The translations under genes were made by a program, and so were the position numbers. A DNA stretch of 64,000 nt from Liopterus haemorrhoidalis (taxonomy: Eukaryota; Arthropoda; Insecta; Coleoptera; Dytiscidae), in the NCBI GenBank assembly GCA_963971575.1, contig OZ020617.1, positions 18,995,403 to 19,059,402 of the forward strand, given 5' to 3'. Every line of letters begins with the position of its first letter. The first letter of the stretch is position 1. The notes beneath the pieces are model-generated. The model worked only from the letters and a program-made list of their open reading frames with translations, was not told the origin of the DNA and made no database searches. Of the stretch, positions 1 through 10,989 are shown in pieces.

Positions 1-830
1 CGGGCAGCAGGTGAACATGTAAATACGCCTTCAGTACGAGTTTGAACTCGTTAGAATAATTAAATTGTCTGTAGCGATTTTTTTGGAGACAGTTTTTTTT
101 TTTTTTCTTGTGCGTTCTAAAAATGAGTGACATTCATTTCGAGCAACGGTGTGCTTCAGGTTTTGTTTCAGACTTGGGCACAGTGCAACGGAAATTTTTG
201 CAAAACTTCAGCTGGCCTACGGAGATAGTGTTTTGTCAAGGACCCAGTTTTTTTTGGTGCGATAAGACATTTTCAGAAGGAAGAGAGTTGATTGAAGATG
301 AATCACGCAACGGAAGGCCTCCAAGAACCGATGAAAATGTCGACAGAATCCGGGATCTTGTGCGTTCAGATCGTCGGTTGACAGTCAGAATGATCGGGGT
401 AGAATTGAATTTGACTCACACTACCGTTCATCAGATTTTGACCAATGAATTGGGGATGAGAAAAATATTTGCAAAAATGGTTTTAAAAAATATTTAAAAA
501 AAAAACAATGAAAACATTCCTTTGGTTCCTCAGCCTCCTTATTCGCTTGACTTGAGTCCTTGTGATTTTTTCCTCTTCCCGATTGAAAAATCACCTCAAG
601 GGACGTCATTTTGGGAAACTCTAAAACATTCAAACGTCCGTAACCGACCAGCTGAAAGATATTCCAGTATCCGAGTTCCAGCACTGCTATGAGGATTGGA
701 AGAACCGTCTCCAGCGCTGTGTGTCTTTCCAAGGAAATTATTTTGAGGGAGACAATATTCAATTGTAATTTTATTCGAATAAAACAAAATTTTTAAAATC
801 AGTCCGGTTACTTAATTTACACACCTCGTA
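1..830 (+). pseudogene. mariner transposase remnant, internally deleted, cut by window start
   Basis: Relic of a mariner-family cut-and-paste transposase. A frame starting at the Met near 123 encodes an N-terminal helix-turn-helix region: FEQRC at the start, then GRPPRTDENVDRIRDLV and a second helix region around RLTVRMIGVELNL, ending at GMRKIFAKMV. The frame stops at 497. The sequence resumes with PPYSLDLSPCDFFLFP, which carries the last catalytic Asp region, and after frameshifts with the C-terminal YEDWKNRLQRC and GNYFEGDN motifs. The whole middle, with the first two catalytic Asp residues, is absent. The right terminal inverted repeat ends at 830 (inward TACGAGGTGTGTAAATTAAG, ending in TA). 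The left repeat is not in the window, so the element must begin before base 1. It cannot encode a functional transposase. Confidence 0.88.
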
Positions 831-960
831 TAATATAACTTATGTAAGTCGTCAGCAATAGATTAACACAGTGATGTTCGACCTCTTACTATAGTGGAGC
901 CATATTAAATTCTAGATTCGTTTAACGGGCCGGATTGAGATGGACCAGGACCCAGATATT

Positions 961-1150
961 TAAAAATCACTTGAACCAGTCATTAAAAATGTCTCCAACG
1001 GGATTTAGAAACTTTAGAAATCACTTGAGAACGAAGAGAAGAAATTCTGAAAAATATTAATGACATGGGGAGTAAAGATATTCCGAAAATCACTTGAGCA
1101 CGAAAAACGGAGGTAGTAATTCCAAAAATCTCTTGGGATCGAAGAGGCAA
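961..1150. repeat. degenerate short repeat, four copies
   Basis: A motif close to AAATCACTTGAGNACGAAGA recurs near 963, 1017, 1085 and 1125, at uneven spacing of about 40-70 bases. It looks like a decayed minisatellite. No coding function is visible. The rest of 831-1490 shows nothing I can assign. Confidence 0.45.
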
Positions 1151-1494
1151 AAATGACGCCCAGGTCGTTTGTAACTTATTGTCCGGCCGTAGCTCGGACA
1201 CCATTTGATTAACAGATAGTACTGTGCACAGTTCTGCTTTTTTCGCTTCTTATTTATTTTAAAACTGATAAGCAACGGTCGTACTTTATTTTCTGTACAA
1301 ACGTACGACTTACAGCAGCTTTTCTCAACATTTTTTTACTCACGTCAAAATTATATTTACTTTTGTGGCACCCTTCTCTCTATACTCCACCCTTAACTAT
1401 TTTTCTTATTTTCATTGCATAGTGCATTAGACAACCCGTCTACCCTTTTTTCTCGAAAATGAGACTGCTGAGCAAGTTGGAGAAGAAATAAATT

Positions 1495-1665
1495 TAACTT
1501 AAGTCTACCCAAAGAATCGAATGGCAGTATTGAAATTTTCCGGAACTAACAGGAAGTACAGGATATCAAATACATCTTTGATTCTAAACAGTAATGTGTG
1601 TCTAGTTGGATATCTTTGATTAGACATTTTAAAAAGAAACAACTTTTACTTATATATTTTTTTTA
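1495..1665 (+). repeat. dispersed repeat X, copy 1, with peptide-like frame
   Basis: This stretch matches, in inverted orientation, the sequence at 57112-57290. Both copies can be read as VYPKNRMxVLKFSGTNxKYRIS in the same frame, although they differ at several bases. The copy here continues with SLILNSNVCLVGYL. The family is not recognised. It may be a decayed coding part of a transposon. Identity between the copies is high over about 80 bases and falls off on both sides. Confidence 0.5.
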
Positions 1666-1814
1666 GTTTCTTTTACCATTTACGAATAATTCTCTATAAG
1701 GACTTGAAAGTAAAATATTTAAAAAGGACTTTTTTTTAAAGCAATTTCGCATTCTTACTCTTGAGCTTTCTGTATGTCGGAGTATAATAATAATAAAGAA
1801 CCCTATTGTTTTTT

Positions 1815-1985
1815 ATGAAAATCGGTTGACTAGAAATGGGAGTTTACTCGTGTCGATTTTAAGATTTTTGCGAATATTTAGACAGAAAAATATTTCGAAA
1901 AAATTTATTGAACAAAAGTTACTATAAATGCAATAACTAATAACTTTTATTTGAGACGTTTTTTGATAAAACGAAAAATTTCGAA
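1815..1985. repeat. dispersed repeat Y, copy 1
   Basis: About 160 bases match 11618-11785 in direct orientation, including shared stretches such as CTAGAAATGGGAGTTTA and AATATTTCGAAAAAA. The partner copy lies just downstream of a GTCT microsatellite. Repeat Y may therefore be a second microsatellite-bearing family, distinct from the Helentron-like family elsewhere in the window. No terminal structure can be fixed. Confidence 0.55.
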
Positions 1986-2439
1986 AAATGTTTGTAAAAT
2001 TATTTAAAATTTCTCAATTTTTTCATACTTATATGTAACGTTTCCATGGTCATGATAATTAATTCGTAACTAGTAAAGCAAGCCTTGGACAAAAAATTGT
2101 ATAGAACATAATTTGATGTATTTTTGAAGATTTATCTAAATATTTAAAAAAAAAAAATTTTTTTAATTTACATTTTTTTTAAAATATTTTTTTTATGGGA
2201 GGGCAAGTCTAGCGGAGGTTTCCCTTCGCCACTGGTTTCAAATGCCACCAGTAGCTGAGTTTCATTTATAGTAACTTACGGCTGATTATCTGAGACAAAA
2301 ATAGGCGCACAATAATCATGTTAGCATATTCGTAAACAGCATGGAGTCCAATTCTCATACTGCATAATACATTGTGCGTATGCTGCTCTCTTCGCTTCCC
2401 GTGCTCTGGTGAAGTGATGCAATATTTCAGGGTGTACCG

Positions 2440-2700
2440 CTGCGTTTGACTATGTCTATCTCGGCAATCATGAGCGCAAAACGACTGTGCGTGGTATTAC
2501 TTTAAAACTCTTTACGAGATCTATCCTAATATACGAAGAACGTTTGGCTGCTTGACCTGAACAATTTTAAAATTCTTTTCTTGTGAACCGGTGACTGCTT
2601 TTGGCAATGTCACTGTTTGGGTAATGGTAAGCGCAAAACGATACCACGTACAGTTTTTTGTGCTCACGGTTACCGAGATAGACTGAGTTACACGCGGCGG
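2440..2700. mobile_element. inverted-repeat MITE
   Basis: The left arm near 2450-2495 (GTCTATCTCGGCAATCATGA, then GCGCAAAACGACTGTGCGTGG) is the imperfect reverse complement of the right arm near 2640-2690. The arms are about 45 bases long and the whole is about 260 bases. There is no coding potential; the frame on the minus strand across it is fortuitous. The target duplication could not be fixed, so the superfamily is unknown. Confidence 0.6.
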
Positions 2701-3389
2701 CACGGCGTCACGCGCATCCTACTCGATTATCTCATTTCAACTCTCCGATCGTAATCCTTCGCTTCAACCTGACGGCTCAATTAGAACTGAACCTACCCTG
2801 TTTTTTCCGGTAATTTTAACTGTATAGTCGCATAGTCTTTTTGCGGACTATTGTAATTTTTTTGGGGTATCTATTCCAGCCCAAAAATAAATTGAGATAG
2901 GTTACATTTCTGTTATTGTTATTGGTGTCGTGGTTTTGTCAAACATTAGTACTTTTTGCCCTTCTATCTAGTCTAACACAAACATTTTGAGATAGATTAA
3001 ACATTCCTCTATTCTATTATAGAAAATGCTATGATTTACGATTGCACCTTAACTGATCAAGTATTCTATAGAGTACGTATTAGGGTCTCCAACGTAGATA
3101 AATCTATAATTGAAGTAGGTAGTTAATGAGGAATACATATTTTGAGAGCATAACTTATCATAAAGGGTTAAGTGTAAGGGAGTTGCTATAGAAACCGATG
3201 TATTCAACTCAGTTCTGTATAGACCCATACTTAGCAACCGCAATTAGATGTAGGAATTGTTATTATTATTGCTATGGCAGACCAAAGGGTTCAAGTGGTT
3301 GGAATTATGAAATAATAAGTCAATAAGATTTGTACAATTGCTTTTAAATATGAAGTGAAATTAAAATAAATACTGCCTTTTATACTTTT

Positions 3390-3570
3390 CTTCTTCGAGC
3401 ACTGTCCGTTGGATTGACTTCTGGTCTCACTCAAATAAGTCTACTTATGTTTAATTTTGTCAAGTTTTTATATTTATCCCGTGTATCATTTAGCATTAGA
3501 TCTTCAATTAGCTCATCACTTCATCGCTTACGAGGTCCTCTTTTATCTTCATCACTTGCCAAATCCATTG
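3390..3570 (-). pseudogene. RTE-like non-LTR retrotransposon 3' fragment
   Basis: On the minus strand the translation contains GPRKR followed by SDELIEDLM, then stops. Its 3' end runs into a short AAGAAGAAG-type tail (TTCTTCTTC on the plus strand near 3390). The layout matches the better preserved copy at 6780-7045: the C-terminal basic motif of the second open reading frame, then a trinucleotide tail. It is heavily decayed and 5' truncated. Confidence 0.55.
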
Positions 3571-3724
3571 TAATCTTATAATCGTGGCCTTGAGTAAAGT
3601 TTTCAAATATCTTTATTCTTGCGAATTCTCCATTTACCAATAATTTGAATGGGACCAACGATACAGCGTAATATTCAAATAATAAAGAAAAAAAAAAAAA
3701 AAAAACTGAGGCAGGCTTGTTTTC

Positions 3725-3915
3725 AATAAATAGGTACATATTTGTTGATATTTTTCGCGCAATGGTTACAAATCAAAGATCTATATATGCATGTCAAATT
3801 TAAATTCTTTATGTTCAGGTGTTTGGCCACAATTTCTACCCGACAAACAGACAGACAAAGACACATGAGCGACTGCATACAGAATATTTTGTCATACTTA
3901 CGAAAGCTTAAAACC
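3725..3915 (-). mobile_element. decayed Helentron-like (HINE) fragment
   Basis: A diverged copy of the GTCT-end of the family described at 33425-34455, in reverse orientation. It keeps the run around TTGTTGATATTTTT, a segment equivalent to GGCCACAATTTCTACC, a short GACAGACA tract near 3847, and a terminus-like CATACTTACGAAAGC. The remaining parts are missing. Confidence 0.5.
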
Positions 3916-4567
3916 AACTAATTCATAAAAAAAAACGACAAAGATTACGAAGACAGCATTAAAGCTAGATGGTGCTTTATAGAGATAATGTTCTGCAATC
4001 GGAAAATATTCCAATTAACATAATGTTAAAAAGACTTCGATTGGCGATAGTTCTTGTTTAACAAAATTAATTCTAGGAACGTATTCTGAATGTATTTCGG
4101 AGTCATACTGTATTACAGAAGTTCATTCCTCCTAGAATGAAAAAAAAAAAATACTAAAATACACTGACAACTCTTATTTTAAGGATGAAATAATTAAAAT
4201 GTCAGAGAAATGTCAAGTTAGTTGTCTGACGTAAACAACGTTGACTATTAAATTAAGTAAATTAAGCAAAAAATGCTCTTTTGATATAACATAAAATATT
4301 TTTTTTGCAAACATTTGTTTTTCATAAATTTTCACTGCTTTTAGTGTAGCCATAAAATTTAAAAAATGATTAAATAGTATAAGATTTGAATTTCATTTGA
4401 TATTAAAAAATTTTTAGCTACCAATAAATTCTATCTATACAATCAATCTGGTTTATAGTTAAGGCTATAAAATCAAATTTAATCAAAGCATTTACGACTC
4501 TACAGAAAATATTCCCGTGTACCTACTGCATAGAATACTACCAAAATATAATAATTCCAAGTGATTA

Positions 4568-4700
4568 GCAGAGTAAGGACATTGCTAGGGAAGCGGAATA
4601 AGTTCAATAAAAGCGGAAAATTATCAAACAAATATCAAATATATTTTGCCGCTATTGTTGCACTTATTCCTCCAGACTTAGCAACGCCCTTATTCTGCGA
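4568..4700. mobile_element. palindromic MITE
   Basis: A left arm containing TTGCTAGGGAAGCGGAATAA and a right arm containing TTATTCCTCCAGACTTAGCA are imperfect reverse complements, with a short central spacer around 4620-4640. The outer bases (GTAAGGACATTG against CGCCCTTATTC) extend the inverted repeat. The whole is about 130 bases and non-coding, as expected for a snap-back MITE. Superfamily unassigned. Confidence 0.55.
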
Positions 4701-4877
4701 ATTACATCTTAGTTACCAAATCTAATAGAATGATTTGGCCTGATAAGCATGGATATATTTCAAGCTCTTGTTGTGGCGTAGGGGAGGTATATGGCGTACG
4801 GGCGCAAAAAGAACTCAAACGTCAAATATGCATACTTTCCCATATTTATCACAAACATACATGTGGACCGGGTCCGG

Positions 4878-5767
4878 ACAATTCATCGCAGAAAATTCAT
4901 CGTGGAAAATTCATCGTGGAAAATTCATCGCAAGAAACTTCATCGCGGGGAACATTCATCGCAGGGAAACTTCATCGCGAAAAAAATCATCGCAAGAAAA
5001 TTCATCGCAGGCAAAATTCATCGCGGGGAAAATTCATCGCAGGGAAATTACAAACGCTAAGGTCGTACGTACGTGCGCATTGCTGGGAACGAAATTTATG
5101 GATGAAAAATTTTTAGGTTAACTCCAACTAGGTAGGGTTGGTGCTTTTGGACTAAATTAGGTCCAAGCCATCTTCTGAGAGTAGGGTCGAAATTTTTGGA
5201 TGAAATAAGGTTCAATCCAATTTACTTACGCGTTACGCGTGTGTCGCGAATATTGAATGAAAATAGAAAAAGGGCTTATCACATTTTTAACCCAAATTTA
5301 TGTGCAAATTTGCGTTTTCCCTGAACATTTTAAGAGTTTCTGAAGTAATCAACTTTCACCGAAATAGGTAAATACAGCTTTGTGGAAAACATAGAAGACC
5401 ACCATGCCAAATATTAAAACTAAACAATATTTTGTTTATGTAAAGTATTTTTGTTTTTTTTTGTCTATCTAATTTATGTCTCTTACATGTATTAACAATT
5501 ACCAGTTTTATTAAACGATTTCAATTTCAATGGAATTCGCTCACTGTACGAATTAAAATGACCCGATATTTAACTTAATTTTTCCCTGCGATGAATATTC
5601 CCTGCGATGAATTTTCTCTGCGATGAATTTTTCTGCGATGAACTTTCTCGTGATGAATTTTCCCTACGACGAATGTTCCCCGCGATGAATTTTCTTGCGA
5701 TGATTTTTCCCGCGATGAATTTTCTGCGATGAATTATCTCGCGATGAATTTTCTGCGATGAATTTTC
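4878..5767. mobile_element. foldback-like element with tandem-repeat arms
   Basis: The left arm (4878-5049) is about 11-12 head-to-tail units of 14-16 bases built on GAAAATTCATCGCAG. The right arm (5579-5767) is about 13 units of the same motif on the opposite strand, CTGCGATGAATTTTC. About 530 bases of unrelated AT-rich DNA lie between them. Arms made of short tandem subunits in inverted orientation are the defining architecture of Drosophila FB/Galileo-type foldback elements. Unit variants such as GGGGAACATTC occur in both arms, so the arms share a common origin. The basic, repetitive frames across the arms (HRGKFI-like units) are translations of the repeat, not a gene. The exact ends and target duplication could not be determined. 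Confidence 0.6.
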
Positions 5768-5899
5768 CGTAAATCATGTGGCTTGTACCTGGAATGCCAC
5801 TGAAGTTCCCGAAAAACTCCCTTCGCTGACCGATGCACAGGAGACGCAAGTCGTGAGTTGGCCGCCGCAACGCACGGATGTGTGCAATGCCTTATTTAA

Positions 5900-6775
5900 A
5901 CACTTTCTCTAATGTAATAATTACATTTGTGAATTTACTTGATTTTTCTAATTTCACTCGCTTCGTTTCAACCCTCATCCCCACATACATGTAGATTAGG
6001 TCCAAACCTAAACCAAATTACGCACCTTTCTGCTTATTTTAGCCTCCCAAGGAACACAATCTCAATGGTGTACAAAAATATGAATTGATTGCTGTACGTA
6101 TCTTTTATTTCCTGTATTACACGAATCATATTGAGAATGGGACACAATTCCAGTACCCCACTGCTTGGACAATTGTCCCTAGTCACCCCTTCTTGCTACG
6201 CAACTGAACTTCTGTATCCAACATTAAAATTATTTTATTACTAACAAACCTATTCATAAATTTCAAATTGTACAAAATTCGCTGGTAAAGATCTTGTTGT
6301 CGAATCGTTGCTAAATAAAGTTTAATTAATAGAATAAAGGATGAAGTAGCTAGTTTCGTTAAGTCCATAGAGCAAATAAAACTTCTCTTGGTCTGTGCCT
6401 GTCTTCAAAGTTCTTCTGGCTGAGAATCTTGAAGGTCTGAGAAGATCGTTGGTTTAGATCCTTCCAAATCGGGCGATCTGTTGTCAAGTTATTTAGTTTC
6501 ATAAGTAGAGCCATAGCGATAGGATAGCTAAGCAGGAAAATTTCTAGGGTGTCAATTAATCGGGGTTGCAATTCTGCCGCCATATATTGATATGAATTTG
6601 TCTTAGCCTTTTCCTTCTTCTATGATTATTCTTTTGAGTGGTTGGAAATCATTAAAGCTTTTTTCACATTAGACATAGAAATAAATCTTCAAATGAACAT
6701 CCAAACCACTGACGTCGATTTCCTAGCCAAGAAGTTCTTAGTCGTATCATATTACGTTACGTTATACGTTAGAGA
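5900..6775. other. no assignable feature
   Basis: AT-rich sequence with only short chance frames. I see no terminal repeats or protein motifs. Confidence 0.5.
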
Positions 6776-6779
6776 TTTT

Positions 6780-7045
6780 TCTTCTTCTTCTTCTTCTTCT
6801 TTGGGCACTATCAGTCAGGTTGACCATTGTCCTCACTCACATGAGCCCTCCATCTCGATCTATTCATTGTCAAGTCTTGCCAAGTACCCTGTATACCAAT
6901 ACTTGTTAGATCTTTGGTTAGCTGATCTCTCCATCTCTTGCGAGGTCTTCCCTCCGGTCGACAGGTATTCAATCTTCCTTCCCATATCTTCCTAACCATT
7001 CTGTCCTCCCTCATCCTCATAACGTGTCCTATCCACTGCAATCAT
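6780..7045 (-). pseudogene. RTE-like retrotransposon ORF2 C-terminus with GAA tail
   Basis: The minus-strand frame 6811-7041 reads QWIGHVMRMREDRMVRKIWE, then GRPRKRWRDQLTKDL and ends SEDNGQPD. This is the familiar C-terminal stretch of many insect non-LTR retrotransposon polyproteins, distal to the reverse transcriptase. After the stop there is only a short 3' untranslated stretch, then about seven GAA units (TTC on the plus strand, 6780-6801), the kind of short simple-repeat tail expected of RTE-type elements. Everything upstream is missing, as expected from 5' truncation during target-primed reverse transcription. Similar decayed pieces lie at 3390-3570 and 25255-25495, which suggests one family. 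Confidence 0.8.
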
Positions 7046-7248
7046 CTGCCTCTGAGTTCTTAGGTGATACTTGGCCTTAAAAGCTTAGTATTTATTATTA
7101 TTAGTCGATACGTAAAAACAAAACAAAAACTAGTGGGGCAGTGTCCGGGAAACACCCACTACGTAGAATACGTGAGTGTTGTTTGTGTGTTGCAATAAAT
7201 CAATGATAAGTAATGGCTATAATTTCTTTCGTTAAATTTAATTTGTAC

Positions 7249-7410
7249 TTACATAGGCACAATCGACTTCGAGGTGAAAGTAGTAGCACCGAAGTTGACG
7301 CCTTTCGTCGTAGCTTTACTGCGCTCTCTCCAGCGCCGTGCTAGCCTGGTACCTCTCAATAGCCCCGCATTTAGTTCGATATTTTGTTTTCTTTCTTCCA
7401 ACATCCGAAT
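7249..7410 (-). CDS. candidate exon of unknown protein (weak)
   Basis: The minus-strand frame read from a Met near 7405 gives MLEERKQNIELNAGLLRG, then TRLARRWRERSKATTKGVNF, and ends SKSIVPM. This patch is clearly more GC-rich than its surroundings. On the minus strand its end reads CCTATGTAAGTAC, a good splice-donor consensus. A first coding exon of a host gene or of an unrecognised transposon is possible. No family is recognised, no acceptor exon was found, and it may be chance. Confidence 0.25.
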   Translation of the reverse strand: MRMLEERKQNIELNAGLLRGTRLARRWRERSKATTKGVNFGATTFTSKSIVPM

Positions 7411-7673
7411 TTTATATATTTTTATATATTTTCTACGCAAATGTTGAGAAATTTTAAGTTAATTCGAAAATTTTATCACTTTTTTCACTTTAGCACTGTG
7501 TTAATTTTCTAGTATTGTACATAGAACTCATTATTATGAACCCTTTGAGCTGTCAAACACGCATATATTCTCTCCAATTTCTGTTATGATTGCTGAATTG
7601 GTGAGGCGTCATTTTACTTCGAAGATTTACATGTACTTTGGCCGTCTCGAACTTAAGGTCGCAGTAAGTATTA

Positions 7674-8391
7674 GGCTGGAACCGACTATGTGCGACCGAG
7701 TCGCACGACCACACACGAACTTCCGGATCTTGGGAATGTAATCATTGCTCTCACACTGGAAGAGACTTAGTCGTCCGACTACGTGCGTTTATTTTAGACC
7801 TGCGACTCGATATCAGCAGGCTCGGACTGTTGTGAGTACGACGCACGACTTGCAGTTTTTCTGATTTTTTGTGAGTAATCATGGGCACGGAAAAATTCAT
7901 TCTTGTAATTCAAGAACGAGAGTGTTTGTGGCACCAGAAAATTAAAGGTTACCATTCCAGAGATGTGTTTCGTCAGCTTAGGTATGTGATTTTCCAGAAT
8001 ATAGTTGAATGTGTCCAAACTCTTACGAAACTAATCAAAGAATTTCTCGGGATCTTACCTCAAATCGTTCATTAAATGGTGAAACTCGTCGTGCTTTTCT
8101 CTCCTCACGAATATCTGGTTAACCCATTACGTTCTTCTTGATCGTCATCTTCTTCGCCTCATCAACAAACTACTACTTTCATACAGGTAAGATAACACAT
8201 TCATCTTTTCAAATTATTCGAAATCGAATAAAACCTACAAATATGAAAAGACTGAATCAAAATTCATGGCAACCACAGCACAACAACCACCTGTGAAGGA
8301 CAAGCAACTCCATCAAGTATGTTCCAATGTGAGAGCTCAATTCGTCCATAGTCGGCAGTTGTACGTAATCGGTTCCAATGTTAGACCGGCC
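7674..8391 (+). mobile_element. PIF/Harbinger deletion derivative
   Basis: Bounded by TTA at 7671-7673 and 8392-8394, matching the TWA target preference of PIF/Harbinger. Both ends start GGCYGG and share GGAACCGAYTAYGTRCRACYG as an inverted repeat, though the left one appears to lack about 10 bases. Only a short part of the second PIF gene (MADF/Myb-like protein) remains inside. No DDE transposase is present, so movement would require a source element elsewhere. The terminal motif GGAACCGATTACGTACAACT is typical of animal Harbinger families. Confidence 0.8.
7881..8075 (+). pseudogene. MADF-domain fragment of a PIF/Harbinger accessory protein
   Basis: The frame begins MGTEKFILVIQERECLWHQK and continues YHSRDVFRQL. 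This matches the first helix of the MADF DNA-binding domain (acidic or hydrophobic start, then CLWD-like residues), which accompanies the transposase in PIF/Harbinger elements and helps bind terminal DNA. After about 35 residues the similarity ends and the frame stops at 64 aa. It lies inside the element bounded by TTA duplications, which supports the assignment. Truncated and probably inert. Confidence 0.6.
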
Positions 8392-8394
8392 TTA

Positions 8395-9190
8395 CGTGTA
8401 CATCTTTGGTCCATCACGTAATACTATTGCCGTGTGCCTTCGACTATCCAAATTTTGCTATACTATATTTCTAGGAATTGCCTCCCCCCCTATACCAACT
8501 GAGAATTAAAACATATTCTACGTCAAACAAAAACAAAACGTAGAGTTAGTTGTTGAAAAATAAAGTTCATACCAGTGCTACTTCGCTAGCTACTTTTGTT
8601 TTTGCCGTCTGTATTGTTTTATAAATTTTAGTGCTGGAATATAAAATTTACTTTGGTATGGAAATATGTAACCTTTTCCTGTTTTAAATTATTTTCGTGT
8701 TTAAAAGTGTCTTGGTTAAAATAGTAGTTAAGTAGGCCTTTGTGTTTCTTTCAAGTTTATAACAAAAGAACATTATATCTAAGCATTTTATCTTCTACAT
8801 AAGATAAGATCTATAATATGTATAATACAAAAGGTTTGGTGTTGAGCGAAACATATGTTAATTATGTGATACTATTCGTATCTAAAATAAGAACATAAAA
8901 TAAAATTAGAAGTGATTTTCAAACTAGATATTAAAACTTCTAATTGAAATATCTTAAGGATGGATATTTAATAAAGCCTGGTACCACCAATATAGATACT
9001 TTCAACTCGATAGCCTCCTTTATAATAGATCCATAGCAAAAGTGATCTATAATAGTTATTTATGTATCTAGGGAGTAAAGTGAGGGTTTAATCCCGAGAA
9101 TGTTACCAAGAAAGTAAATTTATTAATATAAGTATGCCACCAAAATCAGATATAGAATGTTTGCTGATATGCAAAACAGAAAGGTCCAAA
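8395..9190. other. no assignable feature
   Basis: AT-rich sequence without recognisable protein motifs or paired terminal repeats. Confidence 0.5.
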
Positions 9191-9191
9191 T

Positions 9192-9397
9192 CAGGGCCGA
9201 ATCTAGGGTGTGGCGAATAAGGCACTCAACTCGGGCGCAGGATTGATAAGGGCGTAAGAAAGAGTTGAGGCGCAAAAATCACGTCTCTTTTTTTTGTGGA
9301 CATCACTGCGATCCGTCTTCCATTATTATTTAGTTAAGGATTGGGGCGCAAGACTGGTACTTTGCCTCGGATGAAGAAATACCTTTGTCCGGCTCTG
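9192..9397. mobile_element. short hAT-type MITE
   Basis: The left end CAGGGCCGAATCTAGG and the right end, read inward as CAGAGCCGGACAAAGG, form a hAT-like inverted repeat. The flanking octamers GTCCAAAT and GTTGAAAT agree at six of eight positions, in keeping with an old 8-bp target duplication. Non-coding, about 206 bases. Confidence 0.55.
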
Positions 9398-9666
9398 GTT
9401 GAAATATATTCCTATAAAAGCTTTTAAAAATTTAACGTTTGAGCCGCCCCCTCAGCATTGAAAAATTAAAAAAAACACGTTTTTAAGGCTAATTTTTCGA
9501 GTAATTGAACGATTATATACGTAAGAAAATTCAACTTCCGGTTGCCTCTAAGAAAAATTTGGGTCGTCGCCTGTGTAGTGCTAAACGATTACTTTCTACA
9601 TGAATTATTTAAAAATTATCTTCGAAACACTATCAGAAGATCGTTTAAATGAACTATTTTTGGTTG

Positions 9667-9667
<1 letters not shown>

Positions 9668-9723
<56 letters not shown>

Positions 9724-9740
9724 ACATTTTCATTTATATA

Positions 9741-9774
<34 letters not shown>

Positions 9775-9794
9775 TATATAAATGAAAATGTTGT
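9668..9794. repeat. TA microsatellite followed by a perfect 74-bp palindrome
   Basis: About 26 TA units (9668-9720) run into 9721-9794. That second part is a perfect palindrome: ACAACATTTTCATTTATATA on the left is exactly mirrored by the reverse complement on the right, around a TA-rich centre near 9757. It could extrude as a cruciform. Protein frames here (YIYIYI runs) are translations of the microsatellite. Confidence 0.9.
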
Positions 9795-9944
9795 TTTGAA
9801 TATTTTGCAGGAAATTTTTTGGTACCTTCAAATTTTTCCGAGTATTCCACTGAGAATATGTATATTTCCATTCATGATAGTAACTGACCTTGCTCATAGT
9901 GACATATTTAGTTACTATGATCATAATAACTGAGTTACAAAATT

Positions 9945-9985
9945 GTTCTGTATATACCCCGCGAGCCGTAGTTTACACACCACTG
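9945..9985 (-). mobile_element. isolated hAT terminus
   Basis: Read on the minus strand this is CAGTGGTGTGTAAACTACGG followed by CTCGCGGGG, a typical hAT end. The same terminal motif (GTAGTGTAAACTACGGCTC) lies next to a hAT transposase fragment at 52432-52752. No matching second end was found nearby, so this is probably a truncated insertion. Confidence 0.5.
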
Positions 9986-9999
9986 TTCTCGTTAGTTCC

Positions 10000-10980
10000 G
10001 GCATGTTTTAGATTATTGACATTCGTTAGTATTTGTGTTTGATAAAGTTTTTTGTTTTTGTTAATTTGTTAGTTCTGTACGCAGCTTTAAAGTATATAAT
10101 GAGGTACTTGTAACGGACAAAGTATAAAAATACAAACACAAATTCAACAAAAAACAACACAGAATTTACTGGGTAAGTAAACAGAAATTTGTTTTCAACT
10201 ATAGTGACTTATTGTGCTTTAAACATTTACCCATTATTTAATGTATTGTGAAAATGTAGTATAAAATTATTAGCTTACTATTTATGTACTTTAATGTCAA
10301 GCAGTATTAAAAACATGAAAAATAGTTACACTGGAGTTGATTTATTAAACTGTAATTGTAACAGAAAGTTTTCTCAAGTACTGTGTAAACCTCTTTCCTG
10401 TTTTTCTTTTTCATTCGAAGGAAAAATACCATCAAGACTTTTCTAAAGTTCAAACATTACTGTCATTGTATTTTATATTTATGTGGTTCCTTTAAACAAC
10501 AAACAATCGAACTAGGGGGAGTGTTCTTTCCGTAAAACATTTTCACGGATCGTTTCTTTAAATCATTATAAAGAAAACATTTTTTAACAAAATGAGAAAG
10601 TTGATTTTTTGTATACATGTGAACTAAGATCTATAAATAAAAAACCAGATGTTTGTATTGAATTTGGGGGAGATACAGTCCATTTATTTTTTCTAAAGAA
10701 AATATGAATTTTAAAAAGAAATGTTTAGATTTGTTTTAAAAAGGTTTGTTTAAATTATAATAATTATTGACTAAACAACGGCTTGTGTTTTACTTTGAGG
10801 AAAACATATAATTCCATTTTCATCCAACGTGTTAGCACTAGGCTATGTCGACTTAGGTTATACTTGGTTTCTTTTATCTTAAAACAAGGTAACTACGATG
10901 CTAAAATTTGACGGGGTATAATCATGACCAAATTAGCTGTATAAATGCTGAAAGAAAGTAATCAGTTCAAACAAAATTAA
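10000..10980. other. no assignable feature
   Basis: AT-rich DNA with no paired terminal repeats or protein motifs that I can support. Confidence 0.5.
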
Positions 10981-10989
10981 ATTGGTTAT

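Noticed and set aside
4730..5121. Overlapping basic frames of up to 128 aa
   Set aside because: All three frames are open because the 14-16-base tandem unit lacks stops. The repeated peptide is a by-product of the foldback arm.
9649..9933. Frame rich in Tyr-Ile repeats
   Set aside because: Direct translation of the TA microsatellite and palindrome.
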